A DNA stretch of 64,000 bases from Lignipirellula cremea (GCF_007751035.1 NZ_CP036433.1:1345001-1409000); one strand, 5' to 3'; shown: positions 26,638-37,090, counted from the first letter of the stretch. The notes: generated from the letters alone by a model not told the origin. Program-made: numbers and translations.

Positions 26638-27168
26638 ATGATGATCCGAACTTTTGGCGTTGCGAGCGCCTTCCTGCTGACCGTGATGGCTGTCTGCGGT
26701 TCCGCCGCCGAACCGGCCCCGGTGAAAGTAACCGACGTTACCCTGCGCGACGGCGGTATTCTGGTGGGTCAGCTGGTCACCGCTACGGGCGCGCCCGTCA
26801 AAGACAGTCAGGTTCGTCTGGAATACCAGGGGAAAACGGTCGTCGCTTTGAAGACCAATGATAAAGGCCAGTTCGGCGCCCGCGGCCTCCGCGCCGGCGT
26901 TTACCAGGTCAGCACCACGAAGTCGACCCGTCCGCTTCGCGTGTGGGAGAATGGCTCGCAGCCCCCGACCGCCAAAACGATGGTCATGCTGGTCGAAGAC
27001 CCGGCGATCGTTCGCGCGCAGGGCGGCATGCCGTTGGACTTCACCGGCAACGGCAACCTGCGGGACGAAGCCCTGGGCTTTACCGGCATCGGCCTGGGCG
27101 CCGCGGGTCTGGCCGTCGCATTGAGCGACGACGACAACCCGCCGCCGCCGGCTCCGATGACCCCGTAG
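26638..27168 (+). CDS. Secreted carboxypeptidase-regulatory-like domain protein
   Basis: 176 residues with a signal peptide (MMIRTFGVASAFLLTVMAVCGSAAE). Residues about 35-105 form a small beta-sandwich of the carboxypeptidase regulatory / CnaB-like type (GGILVGQLVTATGAPVKDSQVRLEYQGKTVVALKTNDKGQFGARGLRAGVYQV). A hydrophobic glycine-rich stretch (LGFTGIGLGAAGLAVAL) and a DDDNPPPPAP tail follow. The domain usually mediates extracellular adhesion or sugar binding. GGAG lies 8 bases upstream. It is single-domain, so probably a structural surface protein. Confidence 0.75.
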   Translation: MMIRTFGVASAFLLTVMAVCGSAAEPAPVKVTDVTLRDGGILVGQLVTATGAPVKDSQVRLEYQGKTVVALKTNDKGQFGARGLRAGVYQVSTTKSTRPLRVWENGSQPPTAKTMVMLVEDPAIVRAQGGMPLDFTGNGNLRDEALGFTGIGLGAAGLAVALSDDDNPPPPAPMTP

Positions 27169-27534
27169 AACGCATCCTGGAAGCGTCGTCCTTCCTGGCT
27201 TGCTAACGTTAAGTCAGAGTTGCCCCGGCCCACTGGCCAGGGACAACCCAAGGTTTTCCTGATTCGCCAGCCTGCGGTATCTCCCCGACTTCCTGTTCGC
27301 TCCTTGCGGGCGATGATCTGGGGCTGGCGGAGGGGTGAGAGTAACAAGCCTGCAGTCAGCACTCCCCTCGCGGCCGTTCCCGCGTTTCTTGCTGAACCTT
27401 GCAGGCTCCATGAGGCAGGTACATTGCCGACTTTGCTAACGGGAGCCGCTCCGGCGCATAGCAGCTGGGGTCTACGACGGCGATCATCAGAATGTCACCG
27501 GTTCGCAAACCCACCGTCGTGCGTTAAAGGGAAC
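27169..27534. other. Intergenic region between convergent genes
   Basis: 366 bases with no supported gene, clear hairpin-T terminator or repeat. Confidence 0.45.
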
Positions 27535-30198
27535 TTATAGCCGCCAGGCGAAAGCCCACAGGCAGATCGCAGCCGCCACGCAAGCGCCGATCGAGGTTTT
27601 CCAGCCTCGCCCGGACAGCGACAGCAAGAGCAACACGCCTGCCGCCAGCGGGCCCAATCCACTGAACAAAGTCGCCAGCGGTTCGGGCAGAAATCGCAGC
27701 GGCTGGCGTTCGCCCGCAGACTGGAACTGCTCCAGCAACTGCTTCCCCTGTTCGCCAGCCTCTTGGCGGAACGATGGCAGCGACAAGGTGCTCGGCAGTC
27801 TGGCCCCGCTCCAGAGATCGTTCTGTTGGGCCCAGAGTACAAACATCGCCAGACAGAATGCGGCAACTGCAAATCGCACGGTCGGCCCGCAAAACAGCCC
27901 CACCAGGCGACGAGCGCGACTGGCAAGCGAACGCCGGTGCTGTTCCCCTTCCTTGCGTGTCTGGGCGAGCATGGCCTTGATTTCCCGTCGCCGATCGGCA
28001 GGCGGCTTCAGTCGCACGGCGTGCAAGGCGGAAGCCTGATCCACCATGTTGTCAGCCGAGTCGGCCGCTCTTTGTCGCGCCTCTTTGGCGGAGAGTCCCT
28101 CGGCCCGCAGCCGGGCGATCTCGATCTTCTGCAGATGTCGATGTTCGGCCTGCCGCTGCAGTTCTTCAATCCGGGCATCGATCCGCCGCACCAGGGGGTC
28201 CCGCCACGCGGCGTAGCGGACCAGTCGCCGGTTTGGCTCCTCGGCCTGTCGCTGTTCCCGGGCGACCAGCATCGCTTCGTAGCCGAACAGCCGCTCGAAA
28301 AGTTCCTCCCAGTCGTCGCCGCTGGAGCGGGCCGTCAGCCGCTGCACGGCCTCTTCACTGCGTCCCGCGATCCGCAGGTTCCGTATTACGTTTTCTAACT
28401 GGCGCACCGCTTCCTGCCTGCGAGAGGCGGTCGGTCGCTGCATCCAGGCGTACCAGGCGATCCCCACGCCGGCGCCCAGGGATACAAACAGCAGCGTCGG
28501 CAATAGCAGGCCGAGCAGGAACAGCAAGCCTGTCACGGCGACCGCGCTGACGGCCGCATAGCAATAATCAAACCAGCGACTGCGAAACAGCAGGTCGCGG
28601 ATCCGCCGCATCAGATGGGAATTCTCGGCCCACGATACGATGAGAATGTTCGACGCCACGGCCGCCAGCGGAGCCAGCAATGCGGCCGCTGCCACCGCAT
28701 ACCAGCCCAGCAGGGCGAACACGACGGAAAGCAGCAAACTGCCCCCGGCGCCGGCCAGGGCCAGCCATCCGGCCAGTCGGCCCGTGGAGGCATTCGCAAA
28801 GGCGTGAGCCGTCTGTTCAATCTGCTCGGACGCTTTCAGATCGAGCGTCTCCTGGTCTCCGCCCAGCAGCGCTTCCAGCGCAGCGATCACCTGTCCCAGA
28901 TCTTGCGGACGCCGGGCCGGCTCTTTTTCGACCATCCCCAGCGTAATCTCCGAGAGCTCGGGCGAGATCCCTTCGACCAGCATCTCCGGGCGAACGACGG
29001 GCTCGGAGCGATGCCGGGTAATCACCTCGAGCGCCGTTTTTCCCTCAAACGGCGGACGGCCCGTCAGCAGCGAATAGAACGTGCAGCCCAGCGCATAAAT
29101 ATCGGCCCGATGATCGACCCCAGACGAGTCGCCCGCCTGTTCGGGCGCCATGTAAGCCGGCGTGCCCATGGCGATGTTGGTGCGGGTGGCGTCGGCGGCC
29201 AGGGCGTCGCGGATCGAAGCGTTGTCGCCGGGGCTGCGCTGCAGATCGTCCACATCGCGTAGTTTCACCAGGCCGAGGTCGGCCACTTTCACTACCCCCT
29301 GCTGGTTCAGCATCAGGTTGGCTGGCTTCACGTCGCGGTGCACCAGACCGTGATCATGGGCGCAGAGCAGGCCGCGGGCCGCCTGCACAATGTACCCGGC
29401 CGCCTCACGGGGAGAGAGACGCCCTTTTTCGCCCAGCAGTTCGGACAGCGACCTCCCTTCGACGTACTCCATCGAAAAGAAATGGACGCCGCCCGCCGAG
29501 CCCAGGTCGTACACCTGCACCACGTTGTGGTGGTTCAACTGGGCGGCGGCGTAGGCTTCGCGGGTGAACCGACTCAGATACACCGGATCGCGGGCCAGGC
29601 GAGGCTGGATCAGCTTCAAGGCCACATCGCGATCGAGCGAGGTCTGCCGGGCCAGATAGACGGCCCCCATCCCGCCGTGTCCCAGCTCTTTCTGCAGGCG
29701 ATAGCCGCCCAGCCGCTCCGGCATTGAAGGGCCCGCACCCGTCGGGCCGGCAGCTTCGCCCTGGCCGATCGCCCGGCTGTCGAGTGTGTCCTGGTTCTGC
29801 AGCAGGAAGCTGCCGCTATCGGTCGCCCCGGCGGTTCCGGCGACGACGGTATGCCCCAGGGAGGTGGGTTCACTTCCTTGCGGCAGTGACGCCTGGGTCG
29901 GGTTGATTGCGTCGCCGGCGGTGCGAGCTTCCAGGAGCTGTGACGCTCCGGCGGTTGGCTGGTCGAAGGCGGACGCCGGCGACGGCCCGGCCAGGGACAT
30001 CTGCTGGGTGGCCTGGGGGTCAAGCGGTGCGGGGATCGGCTCGCCGTGTTCGTCGAGGGCTTCGACAATCAGCCGCAGTTCGGGCACGGTGACGGCGAAG
30101 CGTCGCTGGCACTGACTGCAGGTCGGGAAGTAGCGTCCGGGCCGTGTCGAGCCTTTGATGCGAATTTCATGACGGCAATACGGACAACCAATTTGCAT
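27535..30198 (-). CDS. Membrane Ser/Thr protein kinase with zinc ribbon
   Basis: 887 residues. The N-terminal zinc ribbon is IGCPYCRHEIR...TCSQCQRRF (residues 5-36). A Gln/Ser-rich linker leads to a complete Hanks-type kinase at about 165-430: glycine loop LGHGGMGAVYLAR, lysine in VALKLI, catalytic HRDVKPANLML, DLG in place of DFG (common in bacteria), and MGTPAYMAPEQ. The C-terminal half has several hydrophobic segments (for example GWLALAGAGGSLLLSVVFALLGWYAV and LLFLLGLLLPTLLFVSLGAGVGIAWYAW) separated by an Arg/Glu-rich coiled region. ATG 30198 follows GGAG. It is divergent from guaB. The substrate is unknown; active-site residues suggest it is an active kinase. Confidence 0.88.
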   Translation of the reverse strand: MQIGCPYCRHEIRIKGSTRPGRYFPTCSQCQRRFAVTVPELRLIVEALDEHGEPIPAPLDPQATQQMSLAGPSPASAFDQPTAGASQLLEARTAGDAINPTQASLPQGSEPTSLGHTVVAGTAGATDSGSFLLQNQDTLDSRAIGQGEAAGPTGAGPSMPERLGGYRLQKELGHGGMGAVYLARQTSLDRDVALKLIQPRLARDPVYLSRFTREAYAAAQLNHHNVVQVYDLGSAGGVHFFSMEYVEGRSLSELLGEKGRLSPREAAGYIVQAARGLLCAHDHGLVHRDVKPANLMLNQQGVVKVADLGLVKLRDVDDLQRSPGDNASIRDALAADATRTNIAMGTPAYMAPEQAGDSSGVDHRADIYALGCTFYSLLTGRPPFEGKTALEVITRHRSEPVVRPEMLVEGISPELSEITLGMVEKEPARRPQDLGQVIAALEALLGGDQETLDLKASEQIEQTAHAFANASTGRLAGWLALAGAGGSLLLSVVFALLGWYAVAAAALLAPLAAVASNILIVSWAENSHLMRRIRDLLFRSRWFDYCYAAVSAVAVTGLLFLLGLLLPTLLFVSLGAGVGIAWYAWMQRPTASRRQEAVRQLENVIRNLRIAGRSEEAVQRLTARSSGDDWEELFERLFGYEAMLVAREQRQAEEPNRRLVRYAAWRDPLVRRIDARIEELQRQAEHRHLQKIEIARLRAEGLSAKEARQRAADSADNMVDQASALHAVRLKPPADRRREIKAMLAQTRKEGEQHRRSLASRARRLVGLFCGPTVRFAVAAFCLAMFVLWAQQNDLWSGARLPSTLSLPSFRQEAGEQGKQLLEQFQSAGERQPLRFLPEPLATLFSGLGPLAAGVLLLLSLSGRGWKTSIGACVAAAICLWAFAWRL

Positions 30199-30415
30199 AC
30201 AAGAGCTCCCAGTTTAACAACGCCAGCAACGTCGTTATGTCGTGGCATTTCCTGCACTGCAAGCGTTTGACGGGAACATCTGCCCCCGAGGCGAGGAAAT
30301 TTGGCAGGTTGCGGGCGGCCCCCCTCCCATGGCGAGCCGGATGCCGCTCGTTGTCAACATGGGGGCAAAGGGCCATAATGAGCTTTTGGCACACATTGTA
30401 TGGAGTGGTCTCGCG

Positions 30416-31891
30416 ATGGACGACAAGATTCAGCAAACGGGTATTACCTTCGACGACGTCCTTCTGGTCCCGCAATACAGCGAGGTCATTCCTTCAGAAG
30501 TCGATGTCTCGACATGGCTTACGAAGAACATCGAGCTGAAAATCCCGCTCATCAGCTCCCCGATGGATACGGTGACCGAGAGCGAACTGGCGATCGCCCT
30601 GGCAAAAGAGGGTGGTTTAGGCGTGATCCATAAAAATATGTCGATCACTGCGCAGACCGAGGAAGTCTACAAGGTTAAGCGCTCCGCCAACGGGATTATT
30701 GTGGGTCCCGTAACGCTCCGTCCCGAGGAACCGGTCTCCAAAGTGCGCGAGCTGATGGAGTCGCACAACGTGTCGGGGGTGCCGATTACCGAAGAAGACG
30801 GCCGTCTGGTAGGAATTGTTACCCGCCGGGATTTACGTTTTTTAGAGACGGCGGCAATGCGGATTTCGCAGGTTATGACGAAAGAACCGCTTGTGAAAGT
30901 TACGGGGGAAGTATCGCTTGAGGAAGCTGAGAAGATTTTAACGGCAAAAAAGGTGGAGAAACTTCTCCTGGTTGACGAATTTAACAAACTAACGGGACTC
31001 ATCACGATCAAAGACATCGACATGATGAAGCGGTTCCCCCAGGCTTGCAAAGACAAGATGGGAAGACTGCGAGTGGGAGCGGCCGTCGGCGTGCACGATT
31101 ATGAGCGTGCCGAACGGTTGATCGCCAAGGACGTCGATGTGTTGATCGTAGACAGCGCACACGGCCATTCGGCCAATGTCATTGAGACCGTGCGAGAGAT
31201 CAAAAAGAGGTGGGGTCACATCGACGTTGTCGCAGGCAACGTCGCCACCCGCGAAGGATGCCAGCATTTGATTGAGGCTGGCGCCGACGCCGTGAAAATC
31301 GGTATCGGACCAGGCTCGATCTGTACAACACGCGTGGTTTCCGGAGTAGGCGTACCCCAGGTCACGGCCATTGTAGAAGCTTCCAAAGCAGCAAAAGACG
31401 CCGGGATTCCGGTGATTGCCGACGGAGGAGTCCGCTACTCGGGCGATGTGACCAAAGCGATTGCAGCCGGAGCAAGCTGTGTCATGATCGGCGGTTTATT
31501 CGCCGGTCTGGCCGAGAGTCCCGGCAGGACGATTTTGTATCAAGGAAGAACCTTCAAAGTCTACCGCGGCATGGGCTCCCTGGGAGCCATGGCGCATGGT
31601 TCCAGCGAACGATACCGACAAGCGACCGCAGGGGTGGGGAAACTCGTTCCCGAAGGGGTCGAAGGCCGCGTGCCGTTCAAGGGGCCGCTCAGCGATTTTG
31701 TGTTTCAGCTGGTCGGAGGGTTGCGGGCCGGAATGGGGTATTCCGGGGCCAAAACCATCGACGAGCTGCGCACGAATGGTCGGTTCATTCAAGTATCACC
31801 GGCGAGCGTGAGAGAAAGCCATCCCCATGACATTGCAATTACGCAGGAAGCGCCCAATTACAGCCCGGACTATTCTATTCAAGGGGAATAG
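30416..31891 (+). CDS. guaB: Inosine-5'-monophosphate dehydrogenase
   Basis: 491 residues, the usual GuaB length. It has [20 protein letters not shown] at the start, two CBS motifs in the insert (about 95-210), the catalytic loop [20 protein letters not shown] with its active-site cysteine, and [16 protein letters not shown]. It oxidises IMP to XMP with NAD+, the committed step to GMP. ATG 30416 matches family starts; the in-frame extension upstream is not conserved-like. Codon third positions are less GC-biased than in neighbouring genes (stretches such as 30840-31000), a possible sign of different selection or transfer. Confidence 0.96.
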   Translation: MDDKIQQTGITFDDVLLVPQYSEVIPSEVDVSTWLTKNIELKIPLISSPMDTVTESELAIALAKEGGLGVIHKNMSITAQTEEVYKVKRSANGIIVGPVTLRPEEPVSKVRELMESHNVSGVPITEEDGRLVGIVTRRDLRFLETAAMRISQVMTKEPLVKVTGEVSLEEAEKILTAKKVEKLLLVDEFNKLTGLITIKDIDMMKRFPQACKDKMGRLRVGAAVGVHDYERAERLIAKDVDVLIVDSAHGHSANVIETVREIKKRWGHIDVVAGNVATREGCQHLIEAGADAVKIGIGPGSICTTRVVSGVGVPQVTAIVEASKAAKDAGIPVIADGGVRYSGDVTKAIAAGASCVMIGGLFAGLAESPGRTILYQGRTFKVYRGMGSLGAMAHGSSERYRQATAGVGKLVPEGVEGRVPFKGPLSDFVFQLVGGLRAGMGYSGAKTIDELRTNGRFIQVSPASVRESHPHDIAITQEAPNYSPDYSIQGE

Positions 31892-33353
31892 GACTCCTGC
31901 AGCTGCGTGCGGTAATGACCGCACGCCGGCCGGCACAGAGTCGTTACGCCTGGCTGTCTGGCGGACTCACGTTGTTACCGGCCTGCTTCTTCTGGCTTGC
32001 TCGGCGCCTTTGGCCGCCGACGAGCCTGGCCGCTTCTCGGCCAGCAGCCCGCGTCCTCTCTGGACGCCGAAAACGCCGACGACCCTCGACTCTACCGGTT
32101 CGACCGGCGCCGTCAGTCCGGCATTCAAAACCGTGCCGGCATCGCCCAGCGACGCTGCACCGCAAGCGGGAGCCACGCTTCGCTGGCGTCCCCGGTTGAC
32201 GGATCGGGCCCCCGCCGGCCTGACCTCCGCCGACTCCCATGTTCGTCAGGTCGTCAACAACGAAACGACCACGCTCAACGGTCCCCAACTGCCGCAAGCG
32301 CCGAATGAAATGAAAGCGGCCCCCCTGGCGCCGGCCGATCCTTTCCAGGATCCGTTCGGCGACAAAACCAGCAGCCGCCGGGTGGCCCAGAACTTTGATC
32401 CAGCCGTCGAACGGCCGAACGGCTTCGCGCCGCTGAATCCGCCGGCGACGGCTCCCGGCGCCCCCAGCGGCCTGCCCCGCTTCGACAGTGCTCCGAGCGC
32501 CCCCCTGTCGCCTCCGGCCCGCAGCAGTGCGGACGACAGCAACTCGTCGTCCCAGCCCCGCGGCCCGGCCGGCGTCGATGAGAATTTCGGTTCCGACGAG
32601 AACTGGGGCGAGAAAGGGGTTCCCAAGGATCCGCCGTGCAATAACGTCTATAACGAACGGAATTGCTGCAAGGAAACCGACAAGTGCCAGGAAACGCGGG
32701 AAGCGTTGCTGTATGTGCCGCTGTCGGAAATCTCGCTCAACATTACTCCGCGATACAAGCCCGACGCAGCGACCCGGCAGGAAGGGGACGAGGCTCGCGA
32801 GAATCAACTGGCCAAGACCGACGCCCGTTCCTGGAATCGCTTCGGCGGCGGCGTGATTGCCCACGGCCGAATGGTCGACTACATCAACGGCCGCGTGGTG
32901 GTGGAAACCAGCGGCGGACGCACCCTGCTCGAATACCGCGACCTGGCCAACGCCGATCGCTGCTTTGTCGACGCCTGGTGGGAACTGCCGCCGGAGTGCA
33001 GCTTCAACGATTCGGTTTACGGCGGCCGCAACTGGATGGCTTCCACCTTCACCTGGAAAGCCTCGGCCCTGTGCCACAAACCGCTGTACTTTGAAGAAAT
33101 CCAGCTCGAGCGTTACGGCCACACGGCCGGTCCGTTCTGGCAACCCGTGATCTCCGGCGCCCACTTCTTTGTGAACGTGGCGACCATTCCTTACCACATG
33201 GGCATCAATCCGCCGCAAGAGTGCCAGTACGCTCTGGGTTACTATCGACCGGGCAGCTGTGCCCCGTGGATGATCAACCCGATCCCGCTGAGCCTTCGCG
33301 GCGCCCTGTTCCAGGCCGCTGCGGTCGGCGGAGCGATTGCGATTCTGCCTTAG
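31827..33353 (+). CDS. Secreted protein of unknown function (start uncertain)
   Basis: Up to 508 residues. Hydrophobic [18 protein letters not shown], about 50 residues in, is the probable signal sequence, but there is no ATG between the one at 31827 (inside the guaB 3' end) and that segment. The true start is therefore unclear, possibly a rare codon. A disordered Pro/Ala/Ser region runs to about 250. Then comes a Cys-rich start ([17 protein letters not shown]) and a conserved-looking domain ending in [26 protein letters not shown], with a hydrophobic C-terminus. I do not recognise the family; a planctomycete surface or outer-membrane protein is likely. Confidence 0.65.
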   Translation: MTLQLRRKRPITARTILFKGNRTPAAACGNDRTPAGTESLRLAVWRTHVVTGLLLLACSAPLAADEPGRFSASSPRPLWTPKTPTTLDSTGSTGAVSPAFKTVPASPSDAAPQAGATLRWRPRLTDRAPAGLTSADSHVRQVVNNETTTLNGPQLPQAPNEMKAAPLAPADPFQDPFGDKTSSRRVAQNFDPAVERPNGFAPLNPPATAPGAPSGLPRFDSAPSAPLSPPARSSADDSNSSSQPRGPAGVDENFGSDENWGEKGVPKDPPCNNVYNERNCCKETDKCQETREALLYVPLSEISLNITPRYKPDAATRQEGDEARENQLAKTDARSWNRFGGGVIAHGRMVDYINGRVVVETSGGRTLLEYRDLANADRCFVDAWWELPPECSFNDSVYGGRNWMASTFTWKASALCHKPLYFEEIQLERYGHTAGPFWQPVISGAHFFVNVATIPYHMGINPPQECQYALGYYRPGSCAPWMINPIPLSLRGALFQAAAVGGAIAILP

Positions 33354-33372
33354 TTCAAGTGGGTGCAACCCC

Positions 33373-33404
33373 AGGGTCGGCGGGGCGGTCGACCCTGATT
33401 TTTT
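33373..33404 (+). terminator. Rho-independent terminator
   Basis: Stem AGGGTCG / CGACCCT (33373-33396), then GATTTTTT. It follows the secreted-protein gene by about 20 bases. Confidence 0.8.
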
Positions 33405-33429
33405 GAGTGTTCGGAAGCGATTGGGCCGC

Positions 33430-33455
33430 GGCGAAGTTCTCCCAAGAACTTCGCC
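33430..33455. other. Perfect hairpin between convergent genes
   Basis: GGCGAAGTTCT-CCCA-AGAACTTCGCC is an 11-bp stem without a clear T-run. It probably contributes to ending hpnE transcription. Confidence 0.55.
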
Positions 33456-33502
33456 GTTGGCGTTTCTTGACTCGCCCGGTTCTTGGCTGTTAGCTCTTAC
33501 CT

Positions 33503-34900
33503 CTACGGTCCGACTAGCCAGCGGACGAGCCCGTTTCGCGGCAGGTCAGGGGTTAGCAGAGAGACCTTCACGCCTTGCCAGGCAAGCAGGGCTTCCGCCG
33601 CCAGGCGACCGCTGCGGACGGCGCCTTCCATCGTCGACGGCCAGCCGGTCTGCGTCCAGTCGCCAGCCAGGTACAGATTGGGAACCGACGTCGCCTGAGG
33701 GGGACGCAGCGTCTCGCACTCGGGCGTCAGGGAGAACACCGCTTCCGGCTGCGTGACGATCCGCCAGTGCTTCACCGTAAAGGAGGCTTTCGCCGGCCAC
33801 GTTGCTCGCAGGTCCTGCAGCACCTCTTCCAGAATCTGCTGTTTATCGCGGCCGCGCAGATCGCGCGAAGCGCTGATCACCACCTGGTGGTATTCGCCCG
33901 TTTCGCCGCCAGGCGTGGGACGCGAGCCAGCCAGAAACACCCACTGGCTCAAGCGTTCCAGCAACACCGCATGCGGCAGGGTTGTCAGGCGACGGTCCAG
34001 CCACAAGTGGACCGCGGAAATCGGCGAGGCGCCGACCTTCGCCATCGCTTCCAGGCCGGGCGCTGCCGCCAATAGCGCCGGAGCCAGCAGGCCGGACGCC
34101 CGCCGCCACGGCGCGGCCAGGATCACGGCGTCGACCGGCAGCTGTCGCCCGTCGCGGAACAACAACGACGTCGCCCCGGCTGCATCGCCTTCGATGCGCT
34201 CGACCGTTTGACCCAGCTGCAGGAGGACGCCCCGCTGCTGCAGATATTCGCCCAGGCGAACGTCGTAGAGTTCCGCCAGCGGAGCGACCGGGCACTCGAT
34301 CTGGTACGCCTCGCGATGCGCCAGGAAGCCGTCGACCATTACCTTTTGTGCGGCCGCCAGCGAAGCATTCTCCAGCGTCTCGCCCAGGGCGCTCACCAGC
34401 ACAATCGACCAGAAGCGATCCCGGGCCGCTGGCGATTCGCCGCGCTCCGTCAGCCAGGCGCCAATCGTGCGGCCGGCCAGCTGCTCGGGTCGCAAGCGGG
34501 CGAGGGCGAACAGGTTCCTGGCGATCGACAGCCGCTGGCTCCAGGATAGAAATCGCATCCGCAAAAACGACGGAGCCAGATGGAACGGCGCCGGCAGCCA
34601 ACGGGAGGCTTGAAGCAAGGCGGGTCGTCCCGCGGAATCGAAAAACGTGATGGCGGCATCGCGACGAAAGAGCGAACTCGCATCGGCCTGACGGCACAGG
34701 TCGAGCAGGTTGGTGCAGCAGGCCATGCCGACGTGCTGGCAATGGTCGATCGGTACGCCATCGGCTTCGCGGAAGGAGCCAGCCCGTCCCCCCAGGCTGC
34801 GACGGGACTCCCAGATATTGGCCAGGCAGCCGTGTTTGGCCAGCGCGGCAGCCGCTGCCAGCCCGGCCAAACCTCCGCCCACAATAGCGACCCGCGGCAT
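33503..34900 (-). CDS. hpnE: Hydroxysqualene dehydroxylase HpnE
   Basis: 465 residues of the FAD-dependent amine-oxidase/desaturase fold. The dinucleotide motif is VAIVGGGLAGLAAAAALAKHG at the N-terminus. The HpnE-like ESRRSLGGRAGSF and DHCQHVGMACCTNLLDL segments follow, and the C-terminal FAD contact is LYLAGDWTQTGWPSTMEGAVRSGRLAAEALL. HpnE reduces hydroxysqualene to squalene as the third step of the HpnCDE route. ATG 34900 begins MPRVAIV. Its partners hpnC and hpnD lie at 57-59 kb, not adjacent. A phytoene-desaturase-like enzyme is the main alternative; finding all three in one window favours HpnE. Confidence 0.85.
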   Translation of the reverse strand: MPRVAIVGGGLAGLAAAAALAKHGCLANIWESRRSLGGRAGSFREADGVPIDHCQHVGMACCTNLLDLCRQADASSLFRRDAAITFFDSAGRPALLQASRWLPAPFHLAPSFLRMRFLSWSQRLSIARNLFALARLRPEQLAGRTIGAWLTERGESPAARDRFWSIVLVSALGETLENASLAAAQKVMVDGFLAHREAYQIECPVAPLAELYDVRLGEYLQQRGVLLQLGQTVERIEGDAAGATSLLFRDGRQLPVDAVILAAPWRRASGLLAPALLAAAPGLEAMAKVGASPISAVHLWLDRRLTTLPHAVLLERLSQWVFLAGSRPTPGGETGEYHQVVISASRDLRGRDKQQILEEVLQDLRATWPAKASFTVKHWRIVTQPEAVFSLTPECETLRPPQATSVPNLYLAGDWTQTGWPSTMEGAVRSGRLAAEALLAWQGVKVSLLTPDLPRNGLVRWLVGP

Positions 34901-34984
34901 GGTCAAAGCGAGCTCTCCGTGGCGAGGCAACGAAAAAAAGCGAACACCCGGTCGCGATCTGCGCCCTGAGCTTCCTCACCCTAT

Positions 34985-35020
34985 AAAAAAGTACGGCGCC
35001 TCGAAAGGAGGCGCCGTACG
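34985..35020 (-). terminator. Rho-independent terminator
   Basis: Perfect stem GTACGGCGCCTC / GAGGCGCCGTAC, followed on the minus strand by TTTTTT. It ends the small gene at 35150-35482. Confidence 0.9.
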
Positions 35021-35149
35021 GGTGTGATCTGAATGTGTACCAGGAAGCGTATATCAGCGGCAGGGCAAGCCGGTTGGCGATCGCCGTGGGCGAGGGCGAT
35101 CGAAGGGGGGCGTCGCGTGGCATTTTGGGCGACGCAGGTTGACGACAGG

Positions 35150-35482
35150 TTACGCCGCGCGACGCAGGGGGGCGGTCGCGGGCTGCAGCATGTGAAGCTG
35201 CGTGCTGATCAGCCGCAAAACTGCGTCGCTGGTCAGTTGCTGCAGGCGCTGCAGAGTCGGGGCGGAAAACTGTTCATTCTGCACTGCCCGCAGAACTTCG
35301 CGTTTCACCACCACGGCGGCCCGCGCTCGTATGTAACCGCGCGATTCGGCGGGGCTCATGCCGCCTGCGCGATTGACGATCCGCTGCCACACCTGATGGC
35401 GACAGTCGCAGGCCAGCTTTTCCGACAACTCTGTAAGCTGCCGACGTCCCCTCCAGGGATTGAGCAAGTCGAGCAAAGCCAT
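35150..35482 (-). CDS. Small helical protein of unknown function
   Basis: 110 residues, predicted mostly alpha-helical and basic (LTELSEKLACDCRHQVWQRIVNRAGGMSPAESRGYIRARAAVVVKREVLRAV). AAAGGA sits about 9 bases before ATG 35482 and a perfect terminator follows the gene, so it is very probably a real monocistronic gene. No recognised family or signal peptide; cytosolic. Confidence 0.7.
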   Translation of the reverse strand: MALLDLLNPWRGRRQLTELSEKLACDCRHQVWQRIVNRAGGMSPAESRGYIRARAAVVVKREVLRAVQNEQFSAPTLQRLQQLTSDAVLRLISTQLHMLQPATAPLRRAA

Positions 35483-35764
35483 CTGTGAATCCTTTCAAAC
35501 ATCAAGGCTAAGGTTCAGGAGCAATTTCCACCGCGCAAACACGGTGCTCCGCCTCTTGTCTCCTCCATCGAAAATTCTTCGCCTGGTGCTGCAGCAGCAG
35601 TCGCCGTGGGAAGCTCACTTTCGTCAGATGGCCGTTCTTTTGACGTAATTGCGCCGGTTTTGTCGGCTGGGCGGTCTGTTGACGGCCCCCTTTCCGGACT
35701 GGCAAAAACGGGAGAATCGTTGCGACCGGTTGACGATCGCCAGCGCAATTGTTATTTCGAGGGG

Positions 35765-36229
35765 GTGAAATACGAACCCCTTGTTCATGTCGTGCTGTAT
35801 CAACCACAAATTCCGCCGAACACCGGCGCCGTAGGGCGAACGTGCGTCGCTGTGGGAGCCAAACTGTGGCTGGTCCGGCCGCTCGGTTTCCGGATTGACG
35901 AGAAAAGTCGCCGCCGCGCGGGGCTCGACTACTGGGAGCACCTGGAATGGGAGACGGTCGCTTCCTGGCAAGCCCTGACCGACGCCCTGGCCCCGGCCCG
36001 TTTCTGGTTCTTCACCAAACACGCGACGCAGAGTTACACCAGCGTCAGCTTCCAGCGCGGCGACGTGCTGGTTTTCGGCAGCGAAACCAACGGCCTGCCC
36101 CCCAGCCTGCTGGCCGAACACAGCGACCGCGCGCTGCTGATCCCCATCCGCCCCCAGGTGCGCTCGCTCAACCTGTCCTGCTCCGTCGCCATCGCCGCCT
36201 ACGAAGCAGCCCGCCAGTGCGGCGAGTAG
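35765..36229 (+). CDS. trmL: tRNA (cytidine/uridine-34 2'-O)-methyltransferase TrmL
   Basis: 154 residues from GTG 35765, matching the ~157-residue SPOUT enzyme TrmL. Seen are LVHVVLYQPQIPPNTGAVGRTCVAVGAKLWLVRPLGF at the N-terminus, FGSETNGLP in the knot, and the SAM-binding C-terminal knot IRPQVRSLNLSCSVAIAAYEA. It methylates the ribose of the wobble base in tRNA-Leu isoacceptors. GAGGGG abuts the GTG. The longer frame from 35606 adds 53 residues outside the family and is not preferred. Confidence 0.88.
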   Translation: MKYEPLVHVVLYQPQIPPNTGAVGRTCVAVGAKLWLVRPLGFRIDEKSRRRAGLDYWEHLEWETVASWQALTDALAPARFWFFTKHATQSYTSVSFQRGDVLVFGSETNGLPPSLLAEHSDRALLIPIRPQVRSLNLSCSVAIAAYEAARQCGE

Positions 36230-36287
36230 CCGAACGGCGGCTGATTCTGGCTTGATCCTTCGTTTTGCCCCGCTTCCATTGCGGCCG

Positions 36288-37082
36288 TTATTCTTCCGTC
36301 GTCACGGCCGGTTCTTTTTTCCCCAGGCGGAGCAGCAGCATGGTGGTGTCGTCGTAGCGGATCTGCTGGTTCTGGCGGAGGTCGAGAATGTGGTCCCGCC
36401 AGTCGCTTTCGGTCATGGACCAGTAGCCGTTCCAGTCAATCCGCACGCCGGCTGCTTTCTGCTCCAGTAGCCAGACCGCCATGGCGTCGGTGCAGAGGAC
36501 GAGCAGGTCGTCGTTGACGCCGGTCGTCTGCAAGTGCTCGAAGGGGATGGCGACGTCGGACTTTTTGCTGATGCTGCCGATCACGGCCGGGTTGCTGGCG
36601 AAGGCTTCGGCGTTAGAGAACGGAAAGCTGCGCAGCATGCGGTCGCCGCGGATATGGAACAGGCAGCAGTCGCCAACCGAGTAGGCGTACATGTCGACTT
36701 CGCCGGTGGAACGATCGTGCGTGCTGTCTTTGTACAGTTCCACCCAGAGCAGCGTGGTCTGGGCGCCGTTCGCTTGGAACTTGGGTTTCTGGTGCCAGGC
36801 CAGGTTGTCGACATCGATCGGTTCCAGCCATTCCTTCCGATGCTGATCCAGCCAGGGGCCCAGGAGCTCCTCATCGCCCACATCGGGCGGGTCGGCAATC
36901 ACGGCGCGGGTCAGCAGTTCGGCCCAGCTGCTGGCGAACAGGCTCGAGGAAACGCCGTCCGCAATGGACGCGGCTCCACGAAACGCATCAACCGCGAACG
37001 CGTCCTGGAACTGGTCCGCGCGCTCTGCGTCTTTGGCGATCCAGAATGCACGGTGTTGGAAAAACATGGCGGTAGTCGACAA
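36288..37082 (-). CDS. PP2C-family protein phosphatase
   Basis: 264 residues with PP2C metal-site motifs in a divergent spacing: QDAFAVDAFRG, ASIADGVSSS, VLCTDAMAVWLLE and RYDDTTMLLLRLG. It should remove phosphate from Ser/Thr in the cytosol. TTG 37082 is chosen because TAGGAA precedes it at proper spacing; ATG 37067 is the alternative. It starts 8 bases after the vWA gene stop and almost certainly shares its transcript. The pairing resembles the vWA-PP2C-kinase triads known from TerY-P systems, but no kinase gene is adjacent. Confidence 0.82.
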   Translation of the reverse strand: MSTTAMFFQHRAFWIAKDAERADQFQDAFAVDAFRGAASIADGVSSSLFASSWAELLTRAVIADPPDVGDEELLGPWLDQHRKEWLEPIDVDNLAWHQKPKFQANGAQTTLLWVELYKDSTHDRSTGEVDMYAYSVGDCCLFHIRGDRMLRSFPFSNAEAFASNPAVIGSISKKSDVAIPFEHLQTTGVNDDLLVLCTDAMAVWLLEQKAAGVRIDWNGYWSMTESDWRDHILDLRQNQQIRYDDTTMLLLRLGKKEPAVTTEE

Positions 37083-37090
37083 GCGAGTTC

